A stretch of 45,434 nt of DNA. Origin: Symsagittifera roscoffensis (taxonomy: Eukaryota; Xenacoelomorpha; Acoela; Convolutidae). Positions 1 through 9,900 of the stretch are shown here, in pieces (the stretch's first letter is position 1; each line of letters begins with the position of its first letter). Under the pieces are notes generated by a model. The model saw only the letters and a program-made list of their open reading frames with translations. It was not told where the DNA came from and made no database searches. A program made the position numbers and the translations under genes. The stretch spans positions 1 to 45,434 of the forward strand of contig NW_026970930.1 of the NCBI RefSeq assembly GCF_963678635.1, read 5' to 3'.

Positions 1-74
1 GTGCGAATTAATTTTCTAGCGATCAGTCGGTTCATTTTAATGTCTTATTTTTAATTTCTCTTTTAATCGCCAAC

Positions 75-1096
75 ATGTTTGACCTCGAAACTTTCCGAAA
101 TTTCAACGACGAATTGAAATACGAGCTGTATAAAGACTTGGTCGAAAATGTTACTTATTTTAAACGAATTATCGAAAACTTAACTGTATCAACGAAAGAG
201 GAAGAAAGAGGAAACAAATTTATTGATCTAGAAAATTTTAAAAACACGGGCAATTCGAAAATTACAGGAAACAAATTTGAAAATGAATGGAGCAAGATTG
301 GAACTTGGAGCAGAAATCAGAACAAACGAAGCGAAAATAACCAAGAAAGCAAGAATAACCAAGAAATCAAAAAACAAGCAACAAATATTCAAGAAGAAAA
401 ATTCGACCAGCAACGAAAATATTTATTTTTACCACGAGAAGGAGAATATTCTGGCCTAATACTGGGAGACTCAATTGTTAACAGAATCAATGGGGAACAA
501 ATATCGGAAAATGTGTTGGCGAGAGGATTTGGTGGGCACAAAATTTCTGCATTGCTGGAACGCGTGAGAAACAGTAAATCGCGACATTTTAAACATGTAA
601 CTACGCTGATCGGAATAAATGACTGCCTCTCAACTGATTTCGACGCGAAGGAAGCCGTGAGTAGCTTAGAAAAACTAATTTATCTCATAAATCATGAATT
701 CTCCCCAGAACAATTTCACTATGTACTGTAACTCCCTTAGGCGCTTTTAGAAAAGATTTCAATCCAAATGTACAGAAGCTAAACAAGCAAATTCCTAATT
801 TAGTACGGAATGTAAAAGACTTGGGCGAAGTAAAATTGGATATTTTAGACATAAACAAAAATTTTAGTCAAAATACCGATGCGCTTAGCTCGGATGGTTT
901 GCATCCTTCTGATGGGGGTGTTGAAATTTTGGTGCAAAGTTTTAGAGATTCTTTTAGAGGTTCTGATATTAATGCAAACACATGTGAGATTACAACCCGC
1001 CCCAGAATGAAGGAAACCCAACATTCATCAAATTTAGATCCAAAAACGGCAGAAATGTTGTGCAGAAACGGTGCAAAATTTTTTAGGAAATACTAG
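75..1096 (+). pseudogene. LINE ORF1 with SGNH/GDSL esterase domain, frameshifted
   Basis: The ATG at 75 opens a 218-codon frame that ends at 729-731. The same domain continues in another frame from about 722 to 1096, so a frameshift lies near 715-730. The N-terminal ~115 residues are polar and rich in Asn, Lys and Glu. The SGNH hydrolase blocks are visible: block I GDSI (Ser about residue 133), block II GFGG, block III GIND (Asn about residue 182), and, after the shift, block V DGLHPSD (Asp and His). All four catalytic positions therefore survive across the break. In CR1-like LINEs this domain is a known ORF1 esterase whose role in transposition is unclear. No zinc knuckle or PHD finger is seen. 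Confidence 0.8.
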
Positions 1097-1382
1097 TTTC
1101 GCATTTTTTCTTGGTGCAAACTTTGGCGATTATTTAATTTATTTAACTTACTATACTGAATTTTAAATTCTGGTTGTTTTGTGCATTTTTTTTAATTTTC
1201 AAGGCTCAGATGGAAACTAAAGAAAAAACTACTGTTTACTGGGGCTATCTAAGCTGCCATCAAAAGATATTATCATCGAAATGTGGGATAAATGAGCGGA
1301 GAGCTACCACACTGACTCATCTTTTCCTTTTTGCGTTGTTACTGACCCAAAGTGGGGATGTTGAAAAAAAACTCCGGTCCTA

Positions 1383-4326
1383 TTGAAACCATTGAAACAG
1401 TCTAAGGTATCTGCTCAAAAAATTGTGCAAATCTTAAATTTTCAAAGTATTATCAGAAAACGGATGCAATTGAAAAAATTTCTTGATGATATGGGCGAAA
1501 ATACAATTATAGGACTTTCCGAAACGTGGCTTAAAAAAGAAGTTAGTGACAATTTATGGAATTTCCAACCTAGAACCAATGCGATGTTCAGATATGATAG
1601 GCAATCAGCGGTAAAAAAGAAAGGCGTAGGCAATTTGTTATATATACCAGTCAAATTGGCTCCGAAATTGAGGCCTGATTTAAATTCATTTTATAAAGAA
1701 AAATATGAGTCAGTGTGGGTTGAGTGCAAATCTACATTTAACATTTCCAGTAAAGAAAAAATGTTAGTTAATTTAAGTTATAACCCAAGCAGATCAAACT
1801 TTTTTTGATTTTTTGGAACAATTAACGCTTAACATAGAAAATGCATTTTCAGTTTCTAATAAAATTACGCTTCTGGGTGATTATAACATAAATTATCTGG
1901 ATAGCAAAAAAAAAAAGAAAATTTAGATTCAATAATTATTCCATATGGATTGAAGGTTTTTTGTCCATACGATGAGACCAGAATTAGTTCCTCGACAAAA
2001 ACTCATATTGACTACATAATCAGTGACTATGAAACAAACGGCATTGAATTTTGTTTTGATACACCTCATAAAACCGACCATTTTGCTTCATTTGTTTTAA
2101 CGGATATAAAATGCGGCAAAATTTTACCGAGGATAATTTCGACTTTCAATAAGAAAAATTATCAGAAAAATGAATTTTTCAATTCACTCTCCGCTCTTCC
2201 TTGGTATCTCTTATATCAATGTACAGACGCACAAAACATGTTCTCGACGAAGATTTATTTAATTTCTTGTGCTCTACAGCAACATGCTCCTATCGAAAAA
2301 AAAGTTTGTTCGTAATTTTAAACCAAAAAACGTGTTGAAAACGGAATGGTTCGATTCAGAATGTCAGCAATTGTTGACTAAGAAACAGAATTCACTCAGA
2401 TCATATCGCAGTCAAAGCACAAGCGATAATTGGTCAAACTACCAGTTTTTACGTAATCAATTGAGCCAATTGATTAGAAGTAAACAACTCGATCATTCAA
2501 AAAATTGTTTTTCACTTCTCAGCACTATCCAACAAAAACGGAAATATATTAACCAAGTTAGAGGTACATGTTCTGGCAACAATCGAATTACTGTTTTACG
2601 AAATTCCTTCAGTGAAATGATAACCCAAGACAAAAAAATTGCCAATCATTTAAATTATATTTTTTCAAACTTAGACGAATTTTTCGGCGCTAAAAAGCCT
2701 CCGAATTACAACAAATCTACCTCTGAATCTGCACCTTTCCATTTTCAACACTTTACAGTGAAGCAATGCTTTGATATAGTTCGAAAAATCAATATTAGAA
2801 AACCTCTCGGACCTTGTACCGTACCTGTTTGGGCAATCATTGACGGTCAATCAGTTATAGTTCCACATTTAACTTTTGTCATAAATAATTGCTTAGATGA
2901 GAACATTTTCCCGATCGAACTGAAAAAAAAGCAAACGTAATCCCTTTGTTTAAAAAAGATGACCCAATGGATGCAAAAAATTATCGGCCAATATCAATAA
3001 CTTGTGCTTTTTCTAAAATCTTTGAAAAAACTTTACATGCCCAAATAACAGAACATCTTGACAAATTTCAAACAATGACACCATTTGAATTCGGATTTCG
3101 CAAAAACATTTCAACACAAGATGCTCTTTTTTATGTGACAGAACAAATAGATTCAAAAAATTCGTACATGCAGCTTTATTAGATCTGTCCAAGGCTTTTG
3201 ATTCTATTTCGCATGAAGTTTTAATTGAAAAAATGCTTTCTCGGTTTTTTAAATGGAGCAAATGCTTTAATTGCTAGCTTCCTAAACAAACGTATTCAAA
3301 GAGTAAACGTCAATGGAATTTTTTCAGACTGGATTGAAATAAAACGAGGTGTCCCACAAGGAACGGTACTTGGTCCGTTGTTGTTCAATTTATATGTTAA
3401 TGACATACAAGAGCGATTATATGAAGGTTGTACTTTAGTTCAATATGCTGACGACTGTATGGTTTTTTCCTCTTCTATAATTTCTGAGGATGCTTTGAAT
3501 CGATTGCAAAAATCACTCAAAAATCTAACGGAATTTTTTGCAGAAAACCAATTGAATCTGAATGCATCTAAATCGGAATTTATAACGTTTTGTCAAAAAA
3601 ATGATAGCCAAAATGTGGATACTGATAAACTAGTAATTAGTGGGCAGTATGTAGCCAAAAATCAGAATGCAAATATTTAGGCATAATTCTTGATTCAAGT
3701 TTATCTTTTCATGCTCAAATCAAAACAATTCTCCAAAAAATGGCCCAGGGATTAAAACTATTGATACAATTGGACAACAACTGCCGACATTATCATTAGT
3801 TGCCTTGCTTCATTGTCTTGTTTTATCACATTTAGATTATTCAGCAATTTTTTTACAACAAATTAATGCTACTTTGATGCTATCTCTAGAGAAACAGTTG
3901 AACTGGGCGCTAAAAAGAACATATTTCAGATCGAAATTTAAATGTTCTTCCCTTCTTCGCATTAGCAAATCGTTCATTGGAATCGAGAAAAGAATTGAGT
4001 TAAAGTGTATAACATACTTATACCAATATCTTACAAACAAAAAGAAGGCTTTTGAAAATACAGTGAGACTACCGACTGCCAATTATAGGCTCAACGAAAG
4101 AACGAAACAAATTATTTTTGACAAACATTGTTCGACTGCTTCTCTACAAAAATCATTTTTTCATTTGACTTCTAAAAAATGGAATTCACTGCCCATAATT
4201 TTGCGCAATTTAGAAAACTCGAAAACAGAATTCAAGAAAAAATTGAAAGAATTTTACGTGAGTGAATTGAGAAACAAACCTATATGTACTATTACAAATA
4301 CGTGGCGTGATTTCCGTTTTTGCTAG
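1383..4326 (+). pseudogene. LINE ORF2: AP-endonuclease plus reverse transcriptase, multiply frameshifted
   Basis: At least six partial frames in succession encode one polyprotein. 1383-1808 carries the endonuclease N-terminal part with the GLSETWL motif. 1880-1910 carries GDYNIN, the central Asp/Asn motif, in another frame. 1950-2315 carries the THIDYIISD and KTDHF motifs (C-terminal catalytic Asp-His). 2269-2940 holds the linker and RT start. 2946-3182 carries YRPISI. 3225-3680 carries GVPQGTVLGPLLF and the catalytic YADD box. 3805-4326 is the RT C-terminal region. Shifts near 1808, 1920, 2300, 2940, 3180 and 3690 mostly fall in A or T runs. Endonuclease and RT would nick and prime on target DNA, but this copy cannot make an intact enzyme. 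Confidence 0.85.
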
Positions 4327-4441
4327 TTCTATATGTTTTAATTCAGTTTAATTTTTCACACCTTGCTTGAAAGAGAAACTGTATATACTCTGTATATACG
4401 CTGTATAATTGGTCTATCTGTAAAATTGTTTGTAAAGTTTT

Positions 4442-5366
4442 TGTGACATTCGACCAGAATGGCCAAAATGCAATCTCTGCAGAATTAGGAATTTTAGCAG
4501 CGAGCCTTCCGAGTTGATGGTTTTGAAGGATTAACGATGTTATTCGGATGATTAGCAGAACAGTGAAGGTCAAGATATTCCCGTATTTTAAAATTTTAAA
4601 TTTTCGAAGTGATGACGTAACATTTCTGAGAAATGCTGAAATGGCCATTTTTAACAAAAAGCGAGTGAAAAAAGAGAACAACTTTAACTGTGATAGAAAA
4701 CAGTACGGAAATCGAGACTGAAAAACGACAACGAACTACAGAATAGCAGAGAGCGTTCCGAGTTGCAACTATTGTGCTGCTACAATAGTTGCAAGGCCGT
4801 TGCGAACAACGGTGAAGGGTGAAAACCAGCCTTCCGAGTTATCGTGAACTTGAGATTAAGGAGCTTGATTCGGCGGATTCAAGAATCCGGAAGGGTCTCG
4901 GGACGGAAACTTTTATTGACTCTGATAAACTTTTAGCATCCTGTCATGTCCTGACTTGAATTTAATTAAGATCTTAATTCGTTTTGACAAGAATGAGGAG
5001 CTAGAAGAAGGGGGGGAAAGGGTTGATCCATCTTCGATGGAGATGATGATTTTTATCTACTGAACAAAAACAATAGTATTATAATAAGTAGTAGCCCTGT
5101 TTTTAGGAGTGACCTCGTGGTCTGGGGATACTGAAACCCAGCCATGAGCTCACTATTTCTGCATGTAATTCAGTTAATTTGAGCGTTCTGGTCGAAGCCG
5201 GAGAGCAGTAACGTTTTTGTCGACCCGATGTTGGAAAAGACCACCGAAAAGTACTGGCTTGGTAGAGACGGTGAAAAACATGCAAAGCTCTGTTTAGACG
5301 CTAGCCAGTCGTCTTAAGACTTAGTTTTGTTATCCGTCGATATGTATCTTCCGGGCGAATGTTACA
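4442..5366 (+). repeat. 5' LTR (925 bp)
   Basis: Direct repeat of 26163-27086. By eye it differs at about 4687 (A against T), about 5135 (A against G) and by one extra G in the poly-G run near 4990. It starts TG and ends CA. It holds two adjacent hairpins (4763-4812), three copies of CCTTCCGAGTT or a near form (about 4504, 4754, 4829) and one AATCCGGAAGGGTC (about 4885), the last related to the leader motif array. No canonical AATAAA is seen inside the LTR. An AT stretch around 5068-5085 (TATTATAATAAG) is a possible core-promoter element, but this is a guess. Confidence 0.95.
4763..4812 (+). other. Twin RNA hairpins in the LTR
   Basis: Hairpin 1 has a perfect 13-bp stem, TTGCAACTATTGT (4763-4775) with ACAATAGTTGCAA (4782-4794), and a 6-nt loop. 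Hairpin 2 follows after two bases: CCGTTG (4797-4802), loop CGAA, CAACGG (4807-4812). The same pair is present in the 3' LTR at 26484-26533. If this part of the LTR is in R or U5 it would be at both ends of the genomic RNA, where stem-loops often act in packaging, dimerisation or termination. The function is inferred only. Confidence 0.7.
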
Positions 5367-5378
5367 TGTATGTTTTTA

Positions 5379-5393
5379 TGGCGCTCCTGGGTG
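5379..5393 (+). promoter_or_regulatory. Candidate tRNA primer-binding site
   Basis: TGGCGCTCCTGGGTG starts 12 nt after the LTR. Its complement ends in GCGCCA and resembles the 3' end of an animal tRNA-Asn (T-stem side CACCC, acceptor side CAGGxxCG, then CCA), with about two differences from the usual tRNA-Asn sequence as I recall it. The offset from the LTR is larger than usual, which lowers confidence. Confidence 0.4.
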
Positions 5394-5596
5394 TTATTCT
5401 TATATAACATCATGACCGGCGGAACCGTTAACGAGCACTCCGCGCCGAGCGGATGCTCACAATAACGCCCTTAATAGGCCTAAACCGCCGGGGCTGAAGG
5501 GTAGTTCGGAACGCGGAGGCCTTCCGGATTGCCGTGAATAGTTTTTTAACCTAGTTAAGACCGAAAATTCACGAACCAGGAAGGGTGGGGGGATCG

Positions 5597-5649
5597 GCCG
5601 AGCTTACTGATAGGCTGAGCTTTTTCTGATAAGCTGAGCTTACTGATAG
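5597..5649 (+). repeat. Triple 17-19 bp repeat in the leader
   Basis: Three consecutive units of the form GCTGAGCTTACTGATAG: 5597-5613, 5614-5632 (with TTTTTC in place of TAC) and 5633-5649. The AGCT core makes each unit locally self-complementary. Function unknown. Confidence 0.75.
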
Positions 5650-5715
5650 GATCAGAAATTTTTCGGAAAAACGAGCGAGAAAATTTTTTGAGATTGTTTT
5701 TAGCAAATTACACAA

Positions 5716-6219
5716 ATTCGGAGGGGTACACCCTTCACGTTTTATAAATTTTTCTGAAAAGCCCTTATACCCCTACCAAAGGGTAATAGCGGTTGAATAA
5801 AGTAACTTTAGGCCATTCTAGACGAAGAGGGAGGGCTAAAGGCACCGCAAAAGCTTAATCGAGCCGAATTTAGGCTAGCGACAAGACCCTTCACCGTTAG
5901 TGTGAATTGTCAAATAAGAGGCTTAACTTCAATCCGGAGGGGTCTAGGAAGATAGTACATACCCTTCCCAGTTAATTGAAAAAGCATAATTGCATCGGAG
6001 AACGTATCCGGAGGGGTATAGGTTGAAAAAAGGAAATCTCCGAAAAGCTACTTTTACAAAATCGGAGGGCTCCCAAACCGGAGGGGTCAAAGTTTTTTCA
6101 AGAGGGGTCCGAATCCGGAGGGGTCTTATAGCTGCTAATTCGGAGGGGTCCAAATCCGGAAGGGTCTATATTCTGACAATCCGGAAGAGTCCTATTTGCG
6201 CCAATCCGGAGGGGTATTA
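5716..6219 (+). repeat. Array of dispersed AATCCGGAGGGGTC motifs
   Basis: About ten imperfect copies in 500 nt, all in one orientation. They start near 5716, 5931, 6005, 6061 (partial), 6075, 6112, 6137, 6152, 6178 and 6201, plus a truncated AAGAGGGGTCC at 6100. Spacing is irregular (15-215 nt) and the intervening sequence is unrelated, so this is not a simple tandem repeat. One further copy lies in each LTR (about 4885 and 26605). A clustered binding site in the leader recalls the gypsy insulator (Su(Hw) sites), but that is analogy only. Confidence 0.8.
5886..5898 (+). other. Leader segment complementary to the LTR hairpin region
   Basis: ACCCTTCACCGTT is the exact reverse complement of AACGGTGAAGGGT at 4808-4820 in the 5' LTR (and of its copy in the 3' LTR). 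The LTR partner overlaps the 3' arm of hairpin 2, so the two pairings exclude each other. A related partial match (CACCCTTCACG) is at about 5729. Confidence 0.55.
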
Positions 6220-6992
6220 TTTTATTAAGGACTTAGGTAGACGAAAGAAAGACTAAAAAGTGAGAGGTATTAAGTTATTAACACACAGGCTAGGTATCAG
6301 TGACTGCACTGGTAACTTGCCTTTCGATCCAGACTAATACAAAACAGGTCCAAACTCGGATATTCGCGACACTAAGTCTAAATTAAAAAGAGCGTGGTTC
6401 ATTGGTGTGGATTGGACATAATACGTTTTTGGGAAAAGTGACTGCCCTGAGGATTTTAGTAGGTCTAGCTCGGGCAGTCCGAAAGCAGTTAGGTAACACA
6501 GTACTCGGTGGGTGCAATAGACGCCCACTTGAGAAAATTACTGCCTTCAAAGTTTTGTCTGTTTGGTGCAGCACCAAGCAGGGAAAGCTTTTTCTTTAAA
6601 ATACAGGTTCGACTATTGTACTGCGACCGACTAAGAGTACAAAACACATACGTTTTTTTTTTGTTTTATCATATATACATTCATATTGTGTCAATATATA
6701 TTTTTGTTTTTGATTTTAAATCAACATAAATTGTGCTTGATTGGGTAGTGAATACGCTATCTTTTAAATTGATTGATAACATCATATTGTGCTAGTTTCC
6801 AAATCTTTGGACCGATAATCGATTAGTGCGAATAAATTTCATACAAACTGTACATAACATACAGGGATTCGTGGTCACTATTTAATAGAATCTGGTGAAA
6901 TTTATTGTGTTGTGTCATTATTATTGTTAATAAAACTATAAGGTCTCTAGCAATCTAGTTAAGAGTAGGCATTGGAAAGTGACAAATAGAGA

Positions 6993-9900
6993 ATGAGTCT
7001 AGACAAGTCAAGGATACCAAAACGAGGTAATAGCTCTAGGAAATTCATACCTGAAAAGCAAAGAAAAACTATGACCGATCCTTTTGTGGATTGGATCAAG
7101 CGATCCCGGTCTAACAAAAGGGGAACGGTTTCAGGCAGAATGGTTGAAACGAGAAGTCAAAAGACCTCAGAAGAGCGAAGAGAACTATTAGAAGTGGAGG
7201 TCAATACGGACCATACCATGAATGACAACCAGGAAGTAAATGAACTGGAAGGGAGAGGCAGAAGGCTGGCGAGTGAATCTACCCCGGTAGAACAAGGCCA
7301 TGATTTTGCCACTTCCACCGGGACATTGGATCGAGAAGAGATGTCGGAACTGTCCGACATCTCAACTGAGGTAGCGACAACGAGAAGATCTCCGACAGAC
7401 AACACTATGATGGCAGGTGGAACTGGGAAACAAACAACGTCATCCTCATTCTCAGAAAGAATGAAGAACACCTTCGGGAACATCTTTCCATTCAGCATGG
7501 GAGGAGGAGCAGGCAACGATGGTGAGTCCCAGGAGGAAGAAGATGAAGAGGAGCAAGGGGACTATGGATCTCAAGTCAGCCTCAATAGTTCAGTCCAAGA
7601 GAGTGAGGCACACGTCGGAAGAGAGACTGGAACCACGGACAAATTTGGTGTGGTGACAACTATAAGCAAAGAAGCAAACACACCAGGCCAGTCAAAAGAC
7701 TTCACGATGAGGGCAAGTTTGGAGCCAGAACCTGGTGAGAATAGAACCAGAGGGCTCAGCGATGCGTTAAATGACCCTGAGACAAATAATGAAAAGACGT
7801 CGAGGCAGCGAGTCAAGGCCCGGATCTCGACAAGCACGAAGTTACCTGGGACCGACAGGGTTACACCACCACTAGTAACGCCACTGGTGGATAACGGGGC
7901 AGCACTAGAGGAAGCCTTAAACAACATAGTGGACAGTTTAGGAGAACAAAACGAGCAAATGTCAATAAGGATGAGTGAACTAGAAAGAGCAGTTCACATT
8001 GAGAGAGAAAGGCTGCGGGAAGAAATAAACCGCAACAGACAAGAAGTTGACAGGAGCGAAAAACGCTTGAAAGAGAGAACGGATGAACACATGACGAGGA
8101 ACTTGTCGCGGATGACAAGAGAGGCGGAACAGAGGGAGTTACGCTTAAGAGCCGACATGGAGAAGTTAAGAATACAGCAAGAGCAGTCTCTTGGGACTCT
8201 TGACACAAAGATAGATGCGATGATGGAGAGGCGAACTCAAGCTATCATGGATAGGTTGGATGGGCTACTAAGCAGCAAAAGTGGACCAAAAGAAGGAGAA
8301 CCGAATTCGGGAGGTCCCAGCAGGGAACCGAAAGTGATTTTCAATGAACATCAAAAAAGGAAGACGTATGGGTCCACAAGAGGCAGGGGCAGTTCATCAG
8401 GCTATGCCACGAGGGATAATGGAGCATGGGGCCCGAACAATAGAGCAAGTTCAACGGGGAACAGACGAACCTCTAACGAACGACCAACGCAAGGCGCACA
8501 GGCGACTGGAAGAAGTGACTCCGGCAACAGGGGGCATGCAAGCCCGAGGAGGAGTCATGTGGGCCAAGCGGGAAGTGCTCACGGTGATTCGGATTGCAGG
8601 GATGCACCGCACACAGAGCCTTCGACTAGGTGTGAGGACACTCAAACGGGACACTCAAGGGATGCTACTGCAATGGCCACGGCATTTGAACCCCTGAACA
8701 GGTCTCTGGAGACATTCCTGTCGAGGTTATCTAGAACCAATGAACGCAGTGAGAAGTCCAGAAGAGTCTTTAAAAAGCCGAGATGCTACAAAGATGAATC
8801 TGATGGCTGTATTGATACCTGGATAGAGGTAATGAAGCTGCATTTCGAGGAAGAGGACTTGTCTGAGAGACAGGAATGCAGCGCGCTCACCAGCAACTTA
8901 GAAGGGACAGCCCTGAACTGTGTCATGGCCAAGAAACAGTATCAACGTGACACTGCAGAGAAAATCTTCGAAATCTTGTTAAACCGTTTCGGATCAGGGG
9001 TGCAGGGGCACCAGGCGATGATGCGCTTCGAGAAACGGAGGCAACGGGAAGATGAAACCATAGACAAGTTTCTCGATGATTTGGAAAGGCTGAGAAGACG
9101 CAGCCAACCGGATGAGTCAAACCGAAGGATGAACCTGGCCGTAGCCTCAAAATTCATCGATGGTGTGAAAAACGATGAACTTCGTACGATGCTAGCAACG
9201 CATTACACACCACTATCAACTAATGCGCCAACACCGGAGGAGTTGAGGCTCAAATCAAAAGAATATCTATTGTTGAAACCTCCTTCGAGATCTGGATATT
9301 ACAAGAACAATTATGGCAATTTTAACAACGAACCAGCGAACCAAGGGAACAATTGGTACAAACCGAGGGACGATATGGACAAGAGACGCTCTTGTGCTAA
9401 TTGTAGTTCAACAGACGATCATGTGTCAGCATGCCCAGCTTATAAACAAGGCATGAAAGCAATAGGCTTTAGCCTCGAGGACGAAGATGCGTCAGAGTTG
9501 GACCATGAGGATTTCATGAGAGGAGTAATTGCGAAATTCGGCCCGAGGTGTTTCTTTTGCAACTTGGAAGGTCATTTTAAATCAGATTGTCCACAATTCT
9601 GGGATGCAGTGGCAGACATCAAGCATCCAAGGCATGAAGAAGCTTTGTCAGGAGTGAAAGCAAGCAAGGCTCGACTTTTGAACGAAGCAGAGGCACGCAG
9701 GAAGGACAAACCTCAAGAGCTGGCGGCAAAGAAAATGCAAGCGGTAACAGAAGAAGCACGTGAACCGGAACCAGCAACTGCGGCCGATGACTTCAAGATC
9801 GATTATAAGGCAGCCGCAAAGGATGCTCTAAATAGAGTACAACAGGAATTGGTGACGAAAGAGATCGAGCAAAAAGTGAAACTTGAACTGGAAAATGAAA

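Larger units (their letters stand above)
1..4441 (+). mobile_element. CR1-like non-LTR retrotransposon (LINE), decayed
   Basis: A LINE in plus orientation with two coding units: an ORF1 with an SGNH/esterase domain (75-1096) and an ORF2 with AP-endonuclease and reverse transcriptase (1383-4326). The combination of an esterase-bearing ORF1 with an endonuclease-RT ORF2 is established for CR1-like elements, which is why I place it there. Both units are broken by several frameshifts, so the copy is dead. The 3' tail after 4326 is AT-rich and contains repeats of TGTATA(TA) around 4380-4410. It is cut at 4441 by the left end of the large LTR element. The 5' end may lie just outside the window. Confidence 0.85.
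5367..6992 (+). other. Leader (5' untranslated region) of the LTR element
   Basis: 1,626 nt between the LTR and the gag ATG. It contains the candidate primer-binding site, a triple ~18-bp repeat, an array of CCGGAGGGG-type motifs and a segment complementary to the LTR. No convincing ATG-initiated gene was found. Several AG|GT sequences could be splice donors for downstream mRNAs (for example the AGGTATCA at about 6292 and AGGTAACA at about 6491), but I cannot choose between them. The last ~350 nt (6640-6992) are AT-rich without visible motifs. Confidence 0.6.

Noticed and set aside
4343-4681. 112-codon minus-strand frame spanning the LINE-LTR junction
   Set aside because: Crosses the insertion boundary and recurs in changed form at the 3' LTR, so it is chance reading of LTR sequence.
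5990-6256. 88-codon plus-strand frame over the leader motif array, with repeated Pro-Glu-Gly and Ser-Glu-Gly
   Set aside because: It has no ATG (starts at TTG), and its repeats simply follow the CCGGAGGGG DNA motif.
8344-8697. 117-codon alternative frame inside gag
   Set aside because: Lies over the low-complexity Gly/Ser/Arg part of Gag; no domain and no independent expression signal.
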